Assembly (NCBI GenBank): GCA_010015605.1
Contig: ML975277.1
Location: forward strand, 123,899-187,898
Direction of reading: 5' to 3'
Length of the DNA: 64,000 nt
Source of the DNA: Decorospora gaudefroyi
Taxonomy: Eukaryota > Ascomycota > Dothideomycetes > Pleosporales > Pleosporaceae
The notes beneath the pieces were generated by a model that did no database searches, was not told the origin of the DNA, and saw nothing but the letters and a program-made list of their open reading frames with translations. The position numbers were made by a program, and so were the translations under genes. Of the stretch, positions 21,119-32,715 are shown in pieces (within the stretch, counting starts at the first letter, position 1; the number at the start of each line of letters is the position of its first letter).

Positions 21119-23374
21119 GCTACTTGTATACGAGACTGAGAACGGCGGTGTCGGTTGGAAGAATATCGATCTCGAAATTTCTATAGAGGTGGCTTCAATA
21201 GCCGGTCCGGGAAGATCAGTATCCGGAATATGGATTGTACCAGGGGTCATAACAGAAGTCTATTGTATGGTTAAGGAGTCGTCCGGAAAGCGAATGAAAC
21301 TGTTCAACTCAAGTTCCATGGCCACATTGCACCCGTGGACGCAAACATGTCAAAATGGACTATGATGCTATAGTCAGGGACCAGAAGTGGCACATACAAG
21401 ATGGCTGATACACTAATACAATGGTCAGTGTCTTGTACAAAGCTGAGCAATGGAACAATATGTGGTGGAGAGCGCTGTTCAGACTCATGCCCTGTCACAG
21501 GCAGTTATCACCATAGCCGTAGCTCGGTAGACCGTCGTGATAAAATTGAATGTTCATCTTGTAAAGAAAAGTATGAAAAGGTTGGACCTTGACATACCTT
21601 GAGTGGAGACATTAAAGTTCCTATCATACTGACCAGTCCTACGCAACGTATCAGTTGCTGTTTCGCGTTATGACTGTGTGGGAAAGAATAGTATGAGTGC
21701 GGATCAGTCGTGACAGTTCTCGTCTTTGCCGAAGCTTGGACATATGCTTGTCTTTGATTATGTCGGTTCATCATCGCATGTGGGGGTGGACGTCGTTCGC
21801 GTACCATACTGAGGGGTGGCATTGACTATTTCATCTGGATGTCATGTCAGCATGATGTGGTTACCAGCGTTGCAGGACTGAGCATGGTAACAGTTGTGGA
21901 TCAGTTGACATGAATGGATATTTTTGATTTAAGTCGTCACTGGGCGAACCCGTCGGACTCGTCATCAAGTGTTCATCATTTCGCAGAGGGAGGAAAGAGA
22001 GCAGAGGGTGCTTACCACGCAGCGTCATCAATGAAATCGTCGCTCAATAGACTGTTACAAGATCAGCCCACGTCGTCATATAGATCTAATCGTGCGAAGC
22101 GGCGAAATCGTATCAGTCGGCGAGGTTTCTGAGGCCTGCCATGATAGGCATATCCGTCAAGAATTGTCGGAGCCCAGTGCCATATCATCATATTGTGTTC
22201 GGTTTAGACTCGTGGGAGGAGGAGCATACCGTTGGGTACGTTGACAAGGTAAAATCTACTCCACGCGAATAGTCAGCAAGAGAACTATTGTCAGCATGGA
22301 ATGGAACAAGCAGTGGAGGAGAGATATCAGAAACAGCCATTGTTTATCGGCACCGGCAGAAGCCTTGGTCGGTAATTTCCAGCGTGCCGTAGCACAACAG
22401 ATCATCATTGGAAGGATAGAAAGAGGGACGGAAGTCGTCACATACCTGTAACGACGCGAAGCTGATGCCTGCAGGCTTGCGTTGTTGGTGCACGTGTGGT
22501 CTACGCGCAGAGCTGCATCGCGCTTCAATGAGCGGTCTCAATGGTTGTGGAGTATTCTGAATGGGTTCATCAGCAACATGTTCTTCGGATCAAACGTAGC
22601 AGACGAGCGTTTTGGAAGCAGTCGTGTTCAGACTGACGTGCAAAAGTTTGAGTTTCATTCCCCGAGAGGTCAAAGACTCTAGTTTGAATTTGGCTTTGTG
22701 TATCATCATGGAAGTGTGTGATAAGGTAAGGGGAAGTTCAAACGTACGGTGAACATTCGAGCTGGTGGCAAAGCCGTCAAGGCTCGCTACCAGTTCTACA
22801 TCTCGCGCGAATAGCGAACGAGGTGCACAGCGCTGTTGTTGGTGGTTGACTTGCGAGTGTGTAGAAGAGAAGTTGCAGGTCGCTCGAGAAAAGTTGAGCT
22901 ATCGGCCGGAGCTAAAATTTCCGCTCCGCTAGGTAGTTAACTACCTAGCGCGTTGGTGACTAAGCACCCGTCTCGCGAAGTGGACCAACACAGCTGGGGT
23001 GGTCAGCACATTATATACAGGCAAAAGATGATACAATTTCAATTTGACTAGGCCAAGCATATGATGGTGAGATTGAAGCCTGTATGAGGGGGCTGATGGC
23101 ATGTCTCAATATTGTTCTATCATCTCATCTTCCCACTTGGCGTCGACCTGAGGTGTCCAGCCTTCTCCGGTGCGCGCTGCGATCTTGCATACGTGAGAGA
23201 ATCATGACGCGTAACCTGGGTATTTACATGAAGTCGTAAAATGTGGAAGCCACGGAGACTGACCCAGGAAGAAGCCGGCAACCCTCCCGTCTGTACATCC
23301 AACATTCCATATGAGAAAAAAACAAGGCGTGAGTGCGACAACGCCACAAACGACGGCAAGCCATGCTACGAATT
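21119..23374. other. Gene-poor stretch of 2.2 kb with a 24-nt perfect palindrome
   Basis: Only short, scattered open frames on either strand and nothing I can recognise. A perfect 24-nt palindrome lies at 22927-22950. The 3' UTR of pac1 must occupy part of the right end. Confidence 0.55.
22927..22950. repeat. Perfect 24-nt palindrome
   Basis: The half site CGCTAGGTAGTT is followed immediately by its exact reverse complement, with no spacer. It could form a cruciform or bind a dimeric factor. It contains the TAGGTA/TACCTA words seen elsewhere in intergenic DNA of this window. Confidence 0.9.
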
Positions 23375-24858
23375 TCATGAAGCGAAGATGCGGACGTTGA
23401 GATCAACGCAACCTGTCGCGAGTACGCAACGTATGCCTGCTTTCGCGGCATCCTCCTCTTTCTTCTTGCTGACACCATTTGTTGCGCCGTTAGGTGCGTC
23501 TCCGTTGACAGGCACATCTTTGACAACATTAGGCGCCCATCGCATACAGCTGACAAAGTGGCTATGTGCGTCCGTAACGACTTTGACGCATCGGCCTTCC
23601 TGCGTAAGGTCCCAGCATCGAATGGTTTTATCGTCACTGGCTGACAGTAGGTACTTTCCGCCAGGGTGAAAGACTAGTGATCGTATCCAGTTGTCGTGGC
23701 CAGCAAGTGTTTTTATCAACGTTCCTCGTCCGTCCCATATCTTTATTGTCTTGTCCCTCGATCCAGTCGCGATATATTCGGCGGAGCTGCTTAGCGGCGG
23801 TGGCTTCTTCAGGCCGGCGAGAGAAGCAAGGTTGGCATAGGACACTGGAGGCGCTATTGTCACGCACTCTATCACATGCTCGTGTCCTAAAAACGTGCAC
23901 CTGGCCTCTCCCGAGCTGGCATCCCAGAGTCGAGCGGTTTGGTCGTTCCCAGCAGAGACCAGCCATCGGCCATCGAAGCTCGGCGCGACGTCCCGTACCC
24001 AGTCCGCATGTCCCCGTATGGTTTTCACACAATACCCCGTCGTGACATCCCATATGCGCAAAGTTTTATCTCGAGAGGCGGAGACGAGTAAGTTGCCGGA
24101 CGAGGGCGAGCCGGCAGCGCCACTAGGTACAAAGCGGATGGCAGAGACGGAGTGGTCGTGGCCGGGCAGTGTCCGTATATTCTTGTATTCGTCTGACGGA
24201 TCCCAAAGTTTGATGGTCAAGTCGCTCGAGCATGATGCCAGCAGCGTTCCGCCTCTCGGTCCGCCAAAGTCGACATCTAGCACTCCTTTCGTATGCCCCT
24301 TCACCGTACGTTCGAGCTCTCCCAACTCCCAGTCCCAAATTTTGATAGTCGTGTCCTCGGAGCCCGAGGCGAGCGATGAGAAAACGGGGTGAAACGCGAC
24401 GCATGTTATCGGTGAGCGATGTGACTGGAGGGTATGTCGTGCTGGGGCTCGTGGTAGCCAGCTGGTGGGGTCTTGGTTTCTCCGAAGAAGTGAGGTTGGG
24501 GTTGTGGAGTCGAGTTCGCTCTGTAGGCTCTGATTGCGCTGCTCGAGTTCTAGAACCTGTAAGGCATGAGCAATCTACTGGAAGCCGAATGTTGGTGTGT
24601 GGCTACCTTCTTCTGCAGCCGGACTACGCTGGTCCATTTCTTCTCGAGCAACCCCTCGTACTTCTTCCGCGTGGCATCGTCGAAGCTGGCGGAGACGTTT
24701 GCTTCTTCCCGGAAAGCCTCTGCCGTCTTGGGCGCACTGATGACTCCCAGATACGCTATTATGGCCTTGTGTCTGTGCACGAGTCAGCTATGCTCGCGGG
24801 CAGGTGGTGGCCGTACTCACAGCTCCTCGGCTTGCCGATCCGTTAATATCGCGCTCAT
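23375..24858 (-). CDS. pac1: Nuclear distribution protein PAC1/LIS1, 461 aa, three exons
   Basis: Exons 24858-24821, 24772-24607 and 24556-23375 join in frame (1386 nt). The N-terminus is a LisH dimerisation motif (about 9-40, LHKAIIAYLGVISAPKTAEA), followed by a short coiled coil around KKWTSVVRLQKKV. Seven WD40 repeats follow, with clear GH and WD signatures: TIKIWDWELG, TIKLWDPSDE, TLRIWDVTTG, TARLWDASSG, TIKIWDGRGT, TIRCWDLTQE and the closing VDLNVRIFAS. LIS1 family proteins bind the dynein motor with NudE/NudEL and are needed for nuclear migration in hyphae; this is family knowledge. Length and architecture match filamentous fungal PAC1. It lies head to head with the Stu2 homologue. Confidence 0.96.
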
Positions 24859-25612
24859 GGCGAGGTGACTATCTCATAGACAACTTGCAGGCGCGCCCAC
24901 CATGCAATGCAGTGCTGATACGCGCCGTGTTCTGGCGGACGACTCGACGGTTTTGGGGGGGCGCGCGGGGAATTGCGGTGAGCGGACAGACAGCAGGGAC
25001 GGTCGGCGGGGTTTGAGGGTGCAATCTGGGGGGAGGAGTACGTGGCGGCGGGAGAATAGCGATTGTAGCGAAGCAATGGGTTACAGGTATGCGGAGAGGT
25101 TTAATGCGATAGACGGGCGTACTTGGTATGGAGAGTACGCATGTGCGTGCAGGGATGCGGCAGCCAACGCGGATGTGATGTCGCTGTCGCTGTCGCCTCG
25201 GGAACGAGCGCCCGCCCAACACACCAAATACCCGCTTTTACATCACCAGACAGAGACATAACCCGCGCAACCGCACAGTTGCCATCGCTATCCGAGACAA
25301 CGATCCAAACGTCTCATAATACACAAACAGCCTATCCACAGAGTGTGCACCTTCTGGTACGTTCCCCGCCGCTCCTTCCTCCTGCCTCCTGCCTCCTGCT
25401 TCCTGCCTCACTGGGCGCAATACTTTCACTAGTGCACGCGCATATGTGTGTGTGTATCTCTCTCCACAGTCTCGGACTTTGTAACGCTTAGCGCACCCTG
25501 CTACGACGTCCTCACCGTCTCAGACCATCGTGACTGACTGTTCACCAGCGTTCGTGTTTTCTCACTACACCCCGCAGTACCCAAGTAAAGCCAACGCCTA
25601 CCACAACACGCC
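24859..25612. promoter_or_regulatory. Shared divergent promoter region of pac1 and stu2
   Basis: 754 bp between the two start codons. It has a G-rich part near pac1 and a pyrimidine-rich part (repeated CCTCCTGCCTCCTGC near 25378-25410) towards stu2. Both flanking genes act on microtubules, so co-regulation is plausible but inferred. Confidence 0.55.
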
Positions 25613-28375
25613 ATGGCGGACCAAGATGAAGATTTCAGCTCGCTGCCGCTGCCCGATCGCTTCACACACAAGAACTGGAAGGTGCGGAAAGAGGGCTACG
25701 AGGCCGCCGCCAAAGAATTCAGTCTCGCCGCCAGCGAATCAGACCCCGTCGTGCGCCAGTTCATAAGTGACGCGAGCATATGGAAAGGCGTAGTAGGCGA
25801 CTCAAACGTCGCAGCACAGCAGGAAGGTCTTGGTGCACTATGCGCCTTCCTTGACATAGCAGGACAACAGGGTTGCACGCGGTAAGGGTCTCATAGTCGC
25901 GTCTCCATCGAGTGTGGCTAACGTCTGACGCCATAGGACACGGAATATCGCCATTGCGACTATCGCCGAGAAGGGCCTGCCATCAACAAGGCCGGCAGCG
26001 AAGCAGAAGGCGCTCGAGGCACTGATGCTATACGTCGAAACCGATAAGCCAGACCCCGTCATCGAAGAGCTCCTCCCAGTCCTCGGAAACAAGCAGCCCA
26101 AGGTCATCGCCGCGACGTTGGATGCGCTCACACAAATATACCATGCCTACGGCTGCAAGACCATCGAGCCTAAGCCTGTCCTCAAGTTACTCCCCAAAGT
26201 CTATGGCCATGCGGACAAGAACGTGCGCGCAAAGGCGCAAGAATTAACCGTCGAGCTCTACCGATGGCTGAAGGAAGCTATGAAGCCGCTCTTCTGGAAC
26301 GAACTGAAGCCGGTCCAGCAGCAAGATCTCGATAAGTTGTTTGAGAAGGTCAAGGACGAGCCCCCACCAAAACAAGAGCGCCTACTTCGATCCCAGCAGG
26401 CCGCCAAAGAAGCCGCTGTCGCTGCACCAGGCGGGGACGACGATTACGAGGAAGAGGACGAGGCCGCGATCGATCTCGAACCCGAATACGAGGCCGTGGA
26501 CGTGCTGTCCAAGATCCCCAAGGACTTTTCGGAGAAGTTGGCGTCATCGAAATGGAAAGACCGAAAGGAGACACTCGATGAGGTTCACAAAGCACTGAAT
26601 CACCCTAGGATAGCTGAGGGCCCTTTTGATGAGTTGGTGCGTGGTTTCGCAAAGAGTATGAAGGATGCCAATATCGCCGTCGTCATAACCGCCGCGAACT
26701 GTGTGGAATTGCTAGCCAAGGGCTTGAAGAAGAGCTTCGCAAAATACCGGAAAGACGTCATGAACGCGATGATGGAGCGACTGAAGGAGAAGAAACAGAC
26801 AGTGACTGATGCTATTGGGGCTGCTCTTGACGCCTCCTTCGCGTCCACCAGCTTTCAAGAGTGCTTGGAGGAGATCCTAGAGTTTTTGAAGCATAAGAAT
26901 CCGCAGGTCAAGCTCGAATCGTCGAGATTCCTAATCCGATGCTTGAAGAACACGCGCGAAGCACCGACACCAGAACAAGCAAAGGCTATTGCCGAAGCCT
27001 CTACAAAATTACTCACGGAATCGCAGGAAGTACAGCGGTCTGTTGGTGCCGAAACGCTTGGTACTCTTTGGAAGATCATGGGAGATCGCATCATGAACGC
27101 ACATCTCGATGGTCTCGACGAGATTCGCAAGACCAAGATCAAGGAATTCTTCGATGCGGCCGAAGTGAAATCGAAATATAAGCCAAAGGCCGCCCCCGCT
27201 CCTAAGCCTGCAGCTGCCGCAGCACCGACGAAGAAGCCCATGGGAAAGCGACCAGCTCCAGGGGGTATGAAGAAGCCAGCCCCTGCTGCTAAAGCTCCTC
27301 CACTAGCGGAGGAGCCTGTCGCACCTCTGGAATCCAAGCCAACTTCAAGGCCAGGGGTGTCGAAACTGGGTGCGAAACCTGGTGGTGCTGCGCCATCGAG
27401 ACTTGGGGGATTGAAAAAGCCCGGCTCAGGCCTTGCTGCTCCTTCACCGAGACGACCAGTTGCATCACCTCCCCCCGAGGAGGAAGCTCCACCACCACAA
27501 CCGAAGTTTGGCGCAGGACGTGGTCTCGCCGGTCGTCCTCTCGGCAAGCCCGCCCCCGAACCTGCTGCTGCTCCAACTCCACAAGCTCCTACAGGGTTGA
27601 GTTTAGTGGAACGAGCAGAACTTGATGAGCTTCGAGCAGAGGTCGAGCGAGTCCGGAGACAGAACGAAGATCTGCGCTCCGAGCGAACGAAGCTCACTTC
27701 ACAAATCCATGAGCTGCAGAACCAGAACGCTCAGCTGATTGAAGACCACACGCGTGATGTGCTTTCGATCAAGGCGAAGGAAACACAGCTCGTCCGTGCC
27801 CGCTCAGACTTTGAGGCATCCGAACAGACGGTGCAAAACCAACGCCGAGAAGTAGACCGATTGAAGCGCGAACTGAGTCGTCAGGTGCGCGCTTCGTCAC
27901 CACCAGCTACAGACGTGGCGGAACAGATCTACGCCGACAGTGCAAGCATCAACACCAACGGCGCGCAATTCGGCGACTCTGGGTATGGCAGCCGAGGGAT
28001 GCATGCCCGGAGAGAGAGGAGCTTTGCCAGCGGGCCTACAAGTCCAGGCGGTGATGGTAAGGAGAACTTCGATTCTCTGTCCCGCCCGGGCAGTAACTTG
28101 AGCGGCAAGCTGAGTCCGCGAGCAGATGCCTCTGGTAAATCGTCGTTATCGTCGCGCGGTGGTGGTCGCATGAGCCCAGCAGAGAACGGTACTACTGCTC
28201 GAGCAACTTCACAAGCTTCTTCCGGTGCAGAAAGTTGGAAGCGTGCTGCAGAAGTCACACAGAATCTGAAGCAGAGAATTGAGATGATGAAGGTTAGTTC
28301 ATATTTTCCAGTTCCGAGTGATACAACTAACACCGTACACAGGCCAAACAAGGCATCGGACGGCAGCAACAATGA
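25613..28375 (+). CDS. stu2: Microtubule polymerase Stu2/Alp14/XMAP215 family, 885 aa, three exons
   Basis: Exons 25613-25881, 25937-28292 and 28343-28375 join in frame (2658 nt); the last exon encodes only ten residues plus stop. Two TOG arrays are visible, about residues 1-230 (LPLPDRFTHKNWKVRKEGYE) and 278-510 (IPKDFSEKLASSKWKDRKET). A basic Pro/Ala/Lys-rich linker (about 505-640) and a coiled coil (about 645-735, LDELRAEVERVRRQNEDL) follow. This is the two-TOG, dimeric layout of fungal Stu2 and Alp14. These proteins bring tubulin dimers to plus ends, kinetochores and spindle poles (family knowledge). Both introns have normal sites (GTAAGG, GTTAGT). The tail is Ser/Gly-rich with likely phosphosites (SP). 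It diverges from pac1. Confidence 0.95.
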
Positions 28376-29068
28376 GTAGGACCCTCTCTGTGTATCACTG
28401 TACGCAAACGCGATGCTTGCAGCATGAATTAGGTGTTGCACTTTTTACCTTGTAATCCTAGACCCTGCAAACCTTCTTTTGGATGTTCGTAGGGTTTTGC
28501 GGCTCCTCGCGTGTTCCAGACCCTGCATGCGGAGCATGCAGTTTACCCGCAGGCATTTTCAACGGCGTTGCGTTCAAATTCGGGATGTGCTGATGTGATA
28601 GTGACGAGGCGAGGCACATGATTAAGATAGAAGGGGAACACAACGCACAGTACGGCTCGGGTACAGAAGGGAGCGCTGGGCCGGACGGTTTTCCTTGACG
28701 ACTAAGATTCCCCATATGCTTTTGCTTTGCTCTTTTTTAGTATCCGCCTCGGGTATAGCATGGTCAAATGGAGTTTATTGCCTTTATGCTTCTCTTCCTC
28801 CCCCCTTACAGAAGCCTGTACCCCAGTTGGTTGACGTGCAGCCATGTCAGCGCGCGTACCAGAACGCCGGAATTCACCAACTGTGCCGCAAAATGGACAA
28901 CCACCCCTTGACATGAAGTAGATGAAGTTCAACGGTTCTTTACGTTCGTTGCATACGCGCAAGGTTGGGGCTTGTTGTTCTTTTGTTCCTTACATGTTTT
29001 TTTGCGTTCTTCTTGCTCATTACGATTACTGAATGCGCCGCACGCGTCATATTTCCGTGTCATCCATC
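28376..29068. other. Intergenic region, no gene seen
   Basis: 693 bp between the stu2 stop and the aminotransferase-like start. It includes the terminator of stu2 and the promoter of the next gene; no coding signal. Confidence 0.55.
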
Positions 29069-30711
29069 ATGGACCCTGGATTGTCGCGGCGTGCGCAGAA
29101 GACGCTCAAGGAGTTGCTTCCAGCATTCGCGACGGGGCGACATGCGTCGCAACACTCGGACAAGCCTGACAATTCTACCATCGACCTGTCTAGCGCTCTC
29201 AACGAGGTGATTCACCCGGAGCTCCTCGAGTTCTTGAAGAGCACGGTCGAAGAACATGTCACGAGCGAGGTCAGTAGCGCTAGGAACCTCCATGTATCCT
29301 GCTACGCTAATAGCTTTGAACAGGCGTTGGCATCACGAAGCGCGTCTCTCCACGGCGGCAATACCGTACTGCGCGAAGCGCTAGCTTCATTCTTCAACAC
29401 CTACTTCCAGCCCATCCATACCGTCAAGCCCGAGCACATCGTACTCACAACCGGCGCAAGCGATGCCATCGAAAACGTGATTCATGCCGTCTGCGACGAT
29501 GGAGACAGCGTCCTCGTCCCAGGCCCACACTGGCGTAAGCAGCAGCAAGCCCTCTTTCCTTATAATCTAAACCACCCATTTCCCAATCGAATATCCAGAA
29601 TCCAGAATCCATTTTCCCTAACTTTCTTTCTCCAATTTTCCACAAACTAACCCACAAAAACAAAAAGCGGGCTTCACCACCCTCCTCCAAAGAAAAGTAA
29701 ACATAACGCCCATCATCGCCCAACCACCCACCTACTCCCACTGGGACAACTACCTCGTCCCCTCCCTACAAGCCGCGTACGACTTCTCCGACCAAAAAGC
29801 GCGCATCAAAGCTGTCCTACTCTGCAACCCCAACACCCCGCTCTCGCGATGTTATCCCCGCAAGACGATGCTGGAGCTGATGGAGTTCTGCCAGGAGCGG
29901 GGCTTGCACTTGATTTGCGATGAGGTGTATGCGCTGACGGGGCTCGCGACGAAGGAGCAGGATGGCGCAGATGCAGATGCGAAAGCGAAGTCGACGCCGG
30001 CCCCGGCGGAGGAGTTTGTGAGTGCGTTGAGCTTGACGGAGCCGCTGGTGCCCGAAGGCGCGGTGAAAGTAGATCCGAGTCGTGTCCATGTGGTGTGGAG
30101 TGCGTCTGGAGTTTTTGGGCTGGGGGGCTTGAAAATTGTAAGTTTCTCACTACCTATCCACCACCACCACCCCTCCCCCCAAAAGTCACTTCAAAAACGC
30201 ATCCAAAGACGGCCAAGGAACAAACAAAAACTTCAATCAACTCAGAATCTGACCGTCCAACCAGGGCTGTCTAATAACCCAACAAAACCCCACCCTGCAC
30301 ACCCTCCTCGCCCTATCCACAACCCCCCCATCCACCCTCTCAACCCTCTACCTAACCCACCTCCTAACCTGGCCCTACCTCCCCACCCTCCTCGCCCTCG
30401 CCCGCGAACGTCTATCCACGTCGTACCACCTGCTCGCCTCCTTCCTGCGCGCCGCCCACATCGACTTCGTCCCCCCCACGCACGGCCTCGTCCTGTTTGC
30501 GAAGCTGGGGGCCGGGGTGCGTGGAGCGGAGCAGGAGGCTGCATTTTTTGAGGACTTGGGGGCGAGAGGTGGGGTAAGGGTTGCGCAGGGGAGATGGTTT
30601 AGGGAGGGTGAGAAGGAGTTTGGGTGGTGTCGGGTTAGGTTTTCGGTTGAGGAGCGGGTTATGGGGGTTGCGGTTGCGAGGTTGGGGAAGTTTTTGGAGA
30701 GTCGGGGGTAG
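29069..30711 (+). CDS. Class I/II aminotransferase-fold protein lacking the PLP lysine, 442 aa, four exons
   Basis: Exons 29069-29269, 29324-29534, 29668-30137 and 30265-30711 join in frame (1329 nt). The fold-type I landmarks are present: GGNTVLREALASFF, LTTGASDAIENVI (cofactor phosphate region), NPNTPLSRCYPRK (the Asn that contacts PLP), HLICDEVYALTG (Asp and Tyr) and WCRVRFSV (substrate-carboxylate Arg). It resembles the ACC synthase-like aminotransferases of fungi. Where the Schiff-base lysine should stand (S-x-S-K), the sequence reads WSASGVFGLGG, with Gly285 encoded by GGA at 30108-30110. Unless this is a sequencing error, the protein cannot form an internal aldimine. Intron 1 is in frame (54 nt), so read-through would add 18 residues. 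ATG 29033, twelve codons upstream, is an alternative start. Confidence 0.85.
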
Positions 30712-31079
30712 TTGGGCTTGTTCCTTTTTTTTTTTTTTTTTTGGCCTTTGTTTGGTTGTTGCGTATTTGTTTTTGTTTCTTCTGGGCACGCTTTTGTCAT
30801 GGCTGTCCATCGGATTTGGCTTGGGGTAATGGTCTCTATTGTTGGGTCTTGGTAATACTTTGTGCTGGGCGAAAAACACCCAAGGGAGTGATGGTCGGTT
30901 TTACTTGCGGCTTTCGGTTCTTGGTCACATGCGCTGGATATCTTGATATGTCTGGTATGAAGCTTTTTGATTTGGTGATTGAGTCGGAGGATCATGCCTG
31001 AGCGCGAGACTAAACATATACCTCCGATCTGACTGACTGCCTCTTCCATCCCAATCTCCCCATACTCATCTTCGACCCG
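30712..31079. other. Convergent intergenic spacer with a poly-T run
   Basis: 368 bp between convergent genes. A T-run of 17 or more bases lies at about 30726-30742, on the transcript side of the aminotransferase-like gene. No gene seen. Confidence 0.6.
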
Positions 31080-31955
31080 CTACGATACCCCACCCAAAGC
31101 CTCCTCATTCTCCTCAATATACCGGACCATATCCTGAATCGTACAAACCTTGATCCCCCACTTCTTCCCAAATGCCAAACACTCATCCCGCCTCATCATG
31201 CCACCACCGACCATCTCCGGTTTCCCAACGACCTCCTCCCCGTCCGTAATCAACTCACAAATCACACCCACCGGCGGTTTCCCCGCCAACCTACATAGAT
31301 CCACCGCCGCCTCCGTATGCCCCTTCCTCTCCCTTACGCCCCCATCCCGAGCCTGCAGCGGCAGTATATGTCCCGGCCGTCGAAAATGGCTCGCCTTGGC
31401 CGTCGGGTCGGCCAACATGCGACACGTCAGACTGCGGTCGTGCGCCGAGATACCCGTGGTGACGGACGCATCAGACGCATCAATGGACACGGCGTAGGCG
31501 GTGCGATTCGGGTCCGCGTTATCGGCCACCATTTGCGGGAGGTGCAGGGCGGCAGCGTGCGAGACGGGCAGAGGCGCACATATGTAGCCGCTCGTGTAGC
31601 GGATGAGGAACGAGGCTTTTGCGGGTGTGAGCGCGGACGCGGCGATGATTAGGTCGCCTTCGTTTTCGCGCGACGGCGAGTCGAGCACGATTACGAATTC
31701 GTCGTTGGCTGTAAGTACGCGCGCTGGGTTAGCTTTTTGTGGTCTGCTTGGTTTGTTTGTGGGGTTGTTGCGAGGGGTTTGGGGCATGCGCGTACCGAAG
31801 GCTTGTATGACGTCTGGTATCGAGTCGAATGCGGGATGTGCGGGTGTGGGATTGGAGAGTTCGCTGGTGTTGCCGTTGATGCCATTTGTGCCGTGGGCGG
31901 GTAGCCCGTTCTCGAGTGTTATGGGCATTTGCGACGTGTCTTCTTGGTTGACCAT
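31080..31955 (-). CDS. rib3: 3,4-dihydroxy-2-butanone 4-phosphate synthase (riboflavin pathway), 262 aa after splicing
   Basis: The frame 31955-31080 is open throughout, but it contains an 87-nt in-frame intron (31795-31709: donor GTACGC, acceptor TTACAG). Removing it joins IPDVIQAF to ANDEFVIVLDS, restoring the family pattern; the spliced protein has 262 residues. Motifs: DSPSRENEGDLIIAA (metal and substrate-binding RExEGDL), TGISAHDRSLTCRML, and RPGHILPLQARDGGVRERKG followed by HTEAAVDLCRLAG. The enzyme converts ribulose 5-phosphate to DHBP and formate for lumazine synthesis. The N-terminal 45 residues are polar and poorly defined, longer than in yeast Rib3. MPITL at 31928 is a possible alternative start. 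Confidence 0.93.
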   Translation of the reverse strand: MVNQEDTSQMPITLENGLPAHGTNGINGNTSELSNPTPAHPAFDSIPDVIQAFGTRMPQTPRNNPTNKPSRPQKANPARVLTANDEFVIVLDSPSRENEGDLIIAASALTPAKASFLIRYTSGYICAPLPVSHAAALHLPQMVADNADPNRTAYAVSIDASDASVTTGISAHDRSLTCRMLADPTAKASHFRRPGHILPLQARDGGVRERKGHTEAAVDLCRLAGKPPVGVICELITDGEEVVGKPEMVGGGMMRRDECLAFGKKWGIKVCTIQDMVRYIEENEEALGGVS

Positions 31956-32715
31956 GCCCTCGATGTATTCCTTTTACTTGTGGTACCGGTATTGTCGTCG
32001 TTTTGCGTCGGCTCTTGGTCACTGCTTAGGAAAAGAAGACACGAACTTGTGCTTGTGTAAGCTCCCGGCTGTACCCGCGATGGCAATCCGCTCCTTTGAA
32101 ACAGCAATGAATTCCGTAGGTTTAACTTGGGTCGTAGATCCTTAGCCGGGTGCTCAATTGTACATGTGAAAGGAAAGAAGCGGACGGCTGTAATAATGTC
32201 GTTCGGACCCGCATCCAGCTTTTGGAGGGGTGAGCCAACGCCTCGGTCTTGTCCCCTGCGTCGGCGCGGTACATGTCCGCGCCGATCTGGTTTACCGTAA
32301 ACGCCGATTACCGATATGTGGCGTGGACATGTGCCTGGTGTGGTCGTGTGCGCGGCTTGTGAATGACGGCTGATAATGTCGTGCTTTTTGTGTGAGCGGG
32401 GCTGCATGTCAAAGGTTTGCGCCGTCGTGCCTCGCGCCAATGGTGCAGAGTCCCAGGTCAACCAGAACGTCACGAACATCCGAGCATGTGAAAGCGACGA
32501 ACATGAAACTAATAAGCCATAGCATGAGCCAATCCAATATCTGGTAAACGTGCGGTTGTAATGGGGAGAAAACTTGTCGCCCTCCAGCATGCGTGATCAA
32601 AATGGTCTACGCTTACACCAATAATTAGAACGTAATGCCTCATAGGTATATAATGAAAAACAAGCATAAGTCTCCCGCTATACAAAACGAATGCGCCATA
32701 ACACGAGCCCATCGG
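31956..32715. other. Intergenic region upstream of rib3
   Basis: 760 bp between the rib3 start and the azgA stop, both on the minus strand. A long minus-strand frame (31919-32590) crosses it and overlaps rib3 in another frame; its composition looks random and I do not call it. Confidence 0.55.

Noticed and set aside
26855..27697. 280-codon minus-strand frame opposite stu2
   Set aside because: It is the complement of the Ala/Pro/Lys-rich linker and the preceding TOG repeat; low-complexity Ala/Gly-rich translation.
31919..32590. 223-codon minus-strand frame overlapping the rib3 start
   Set aside because: No domain and random composition, and it overlaps the well-supported rib3 start in another frame.
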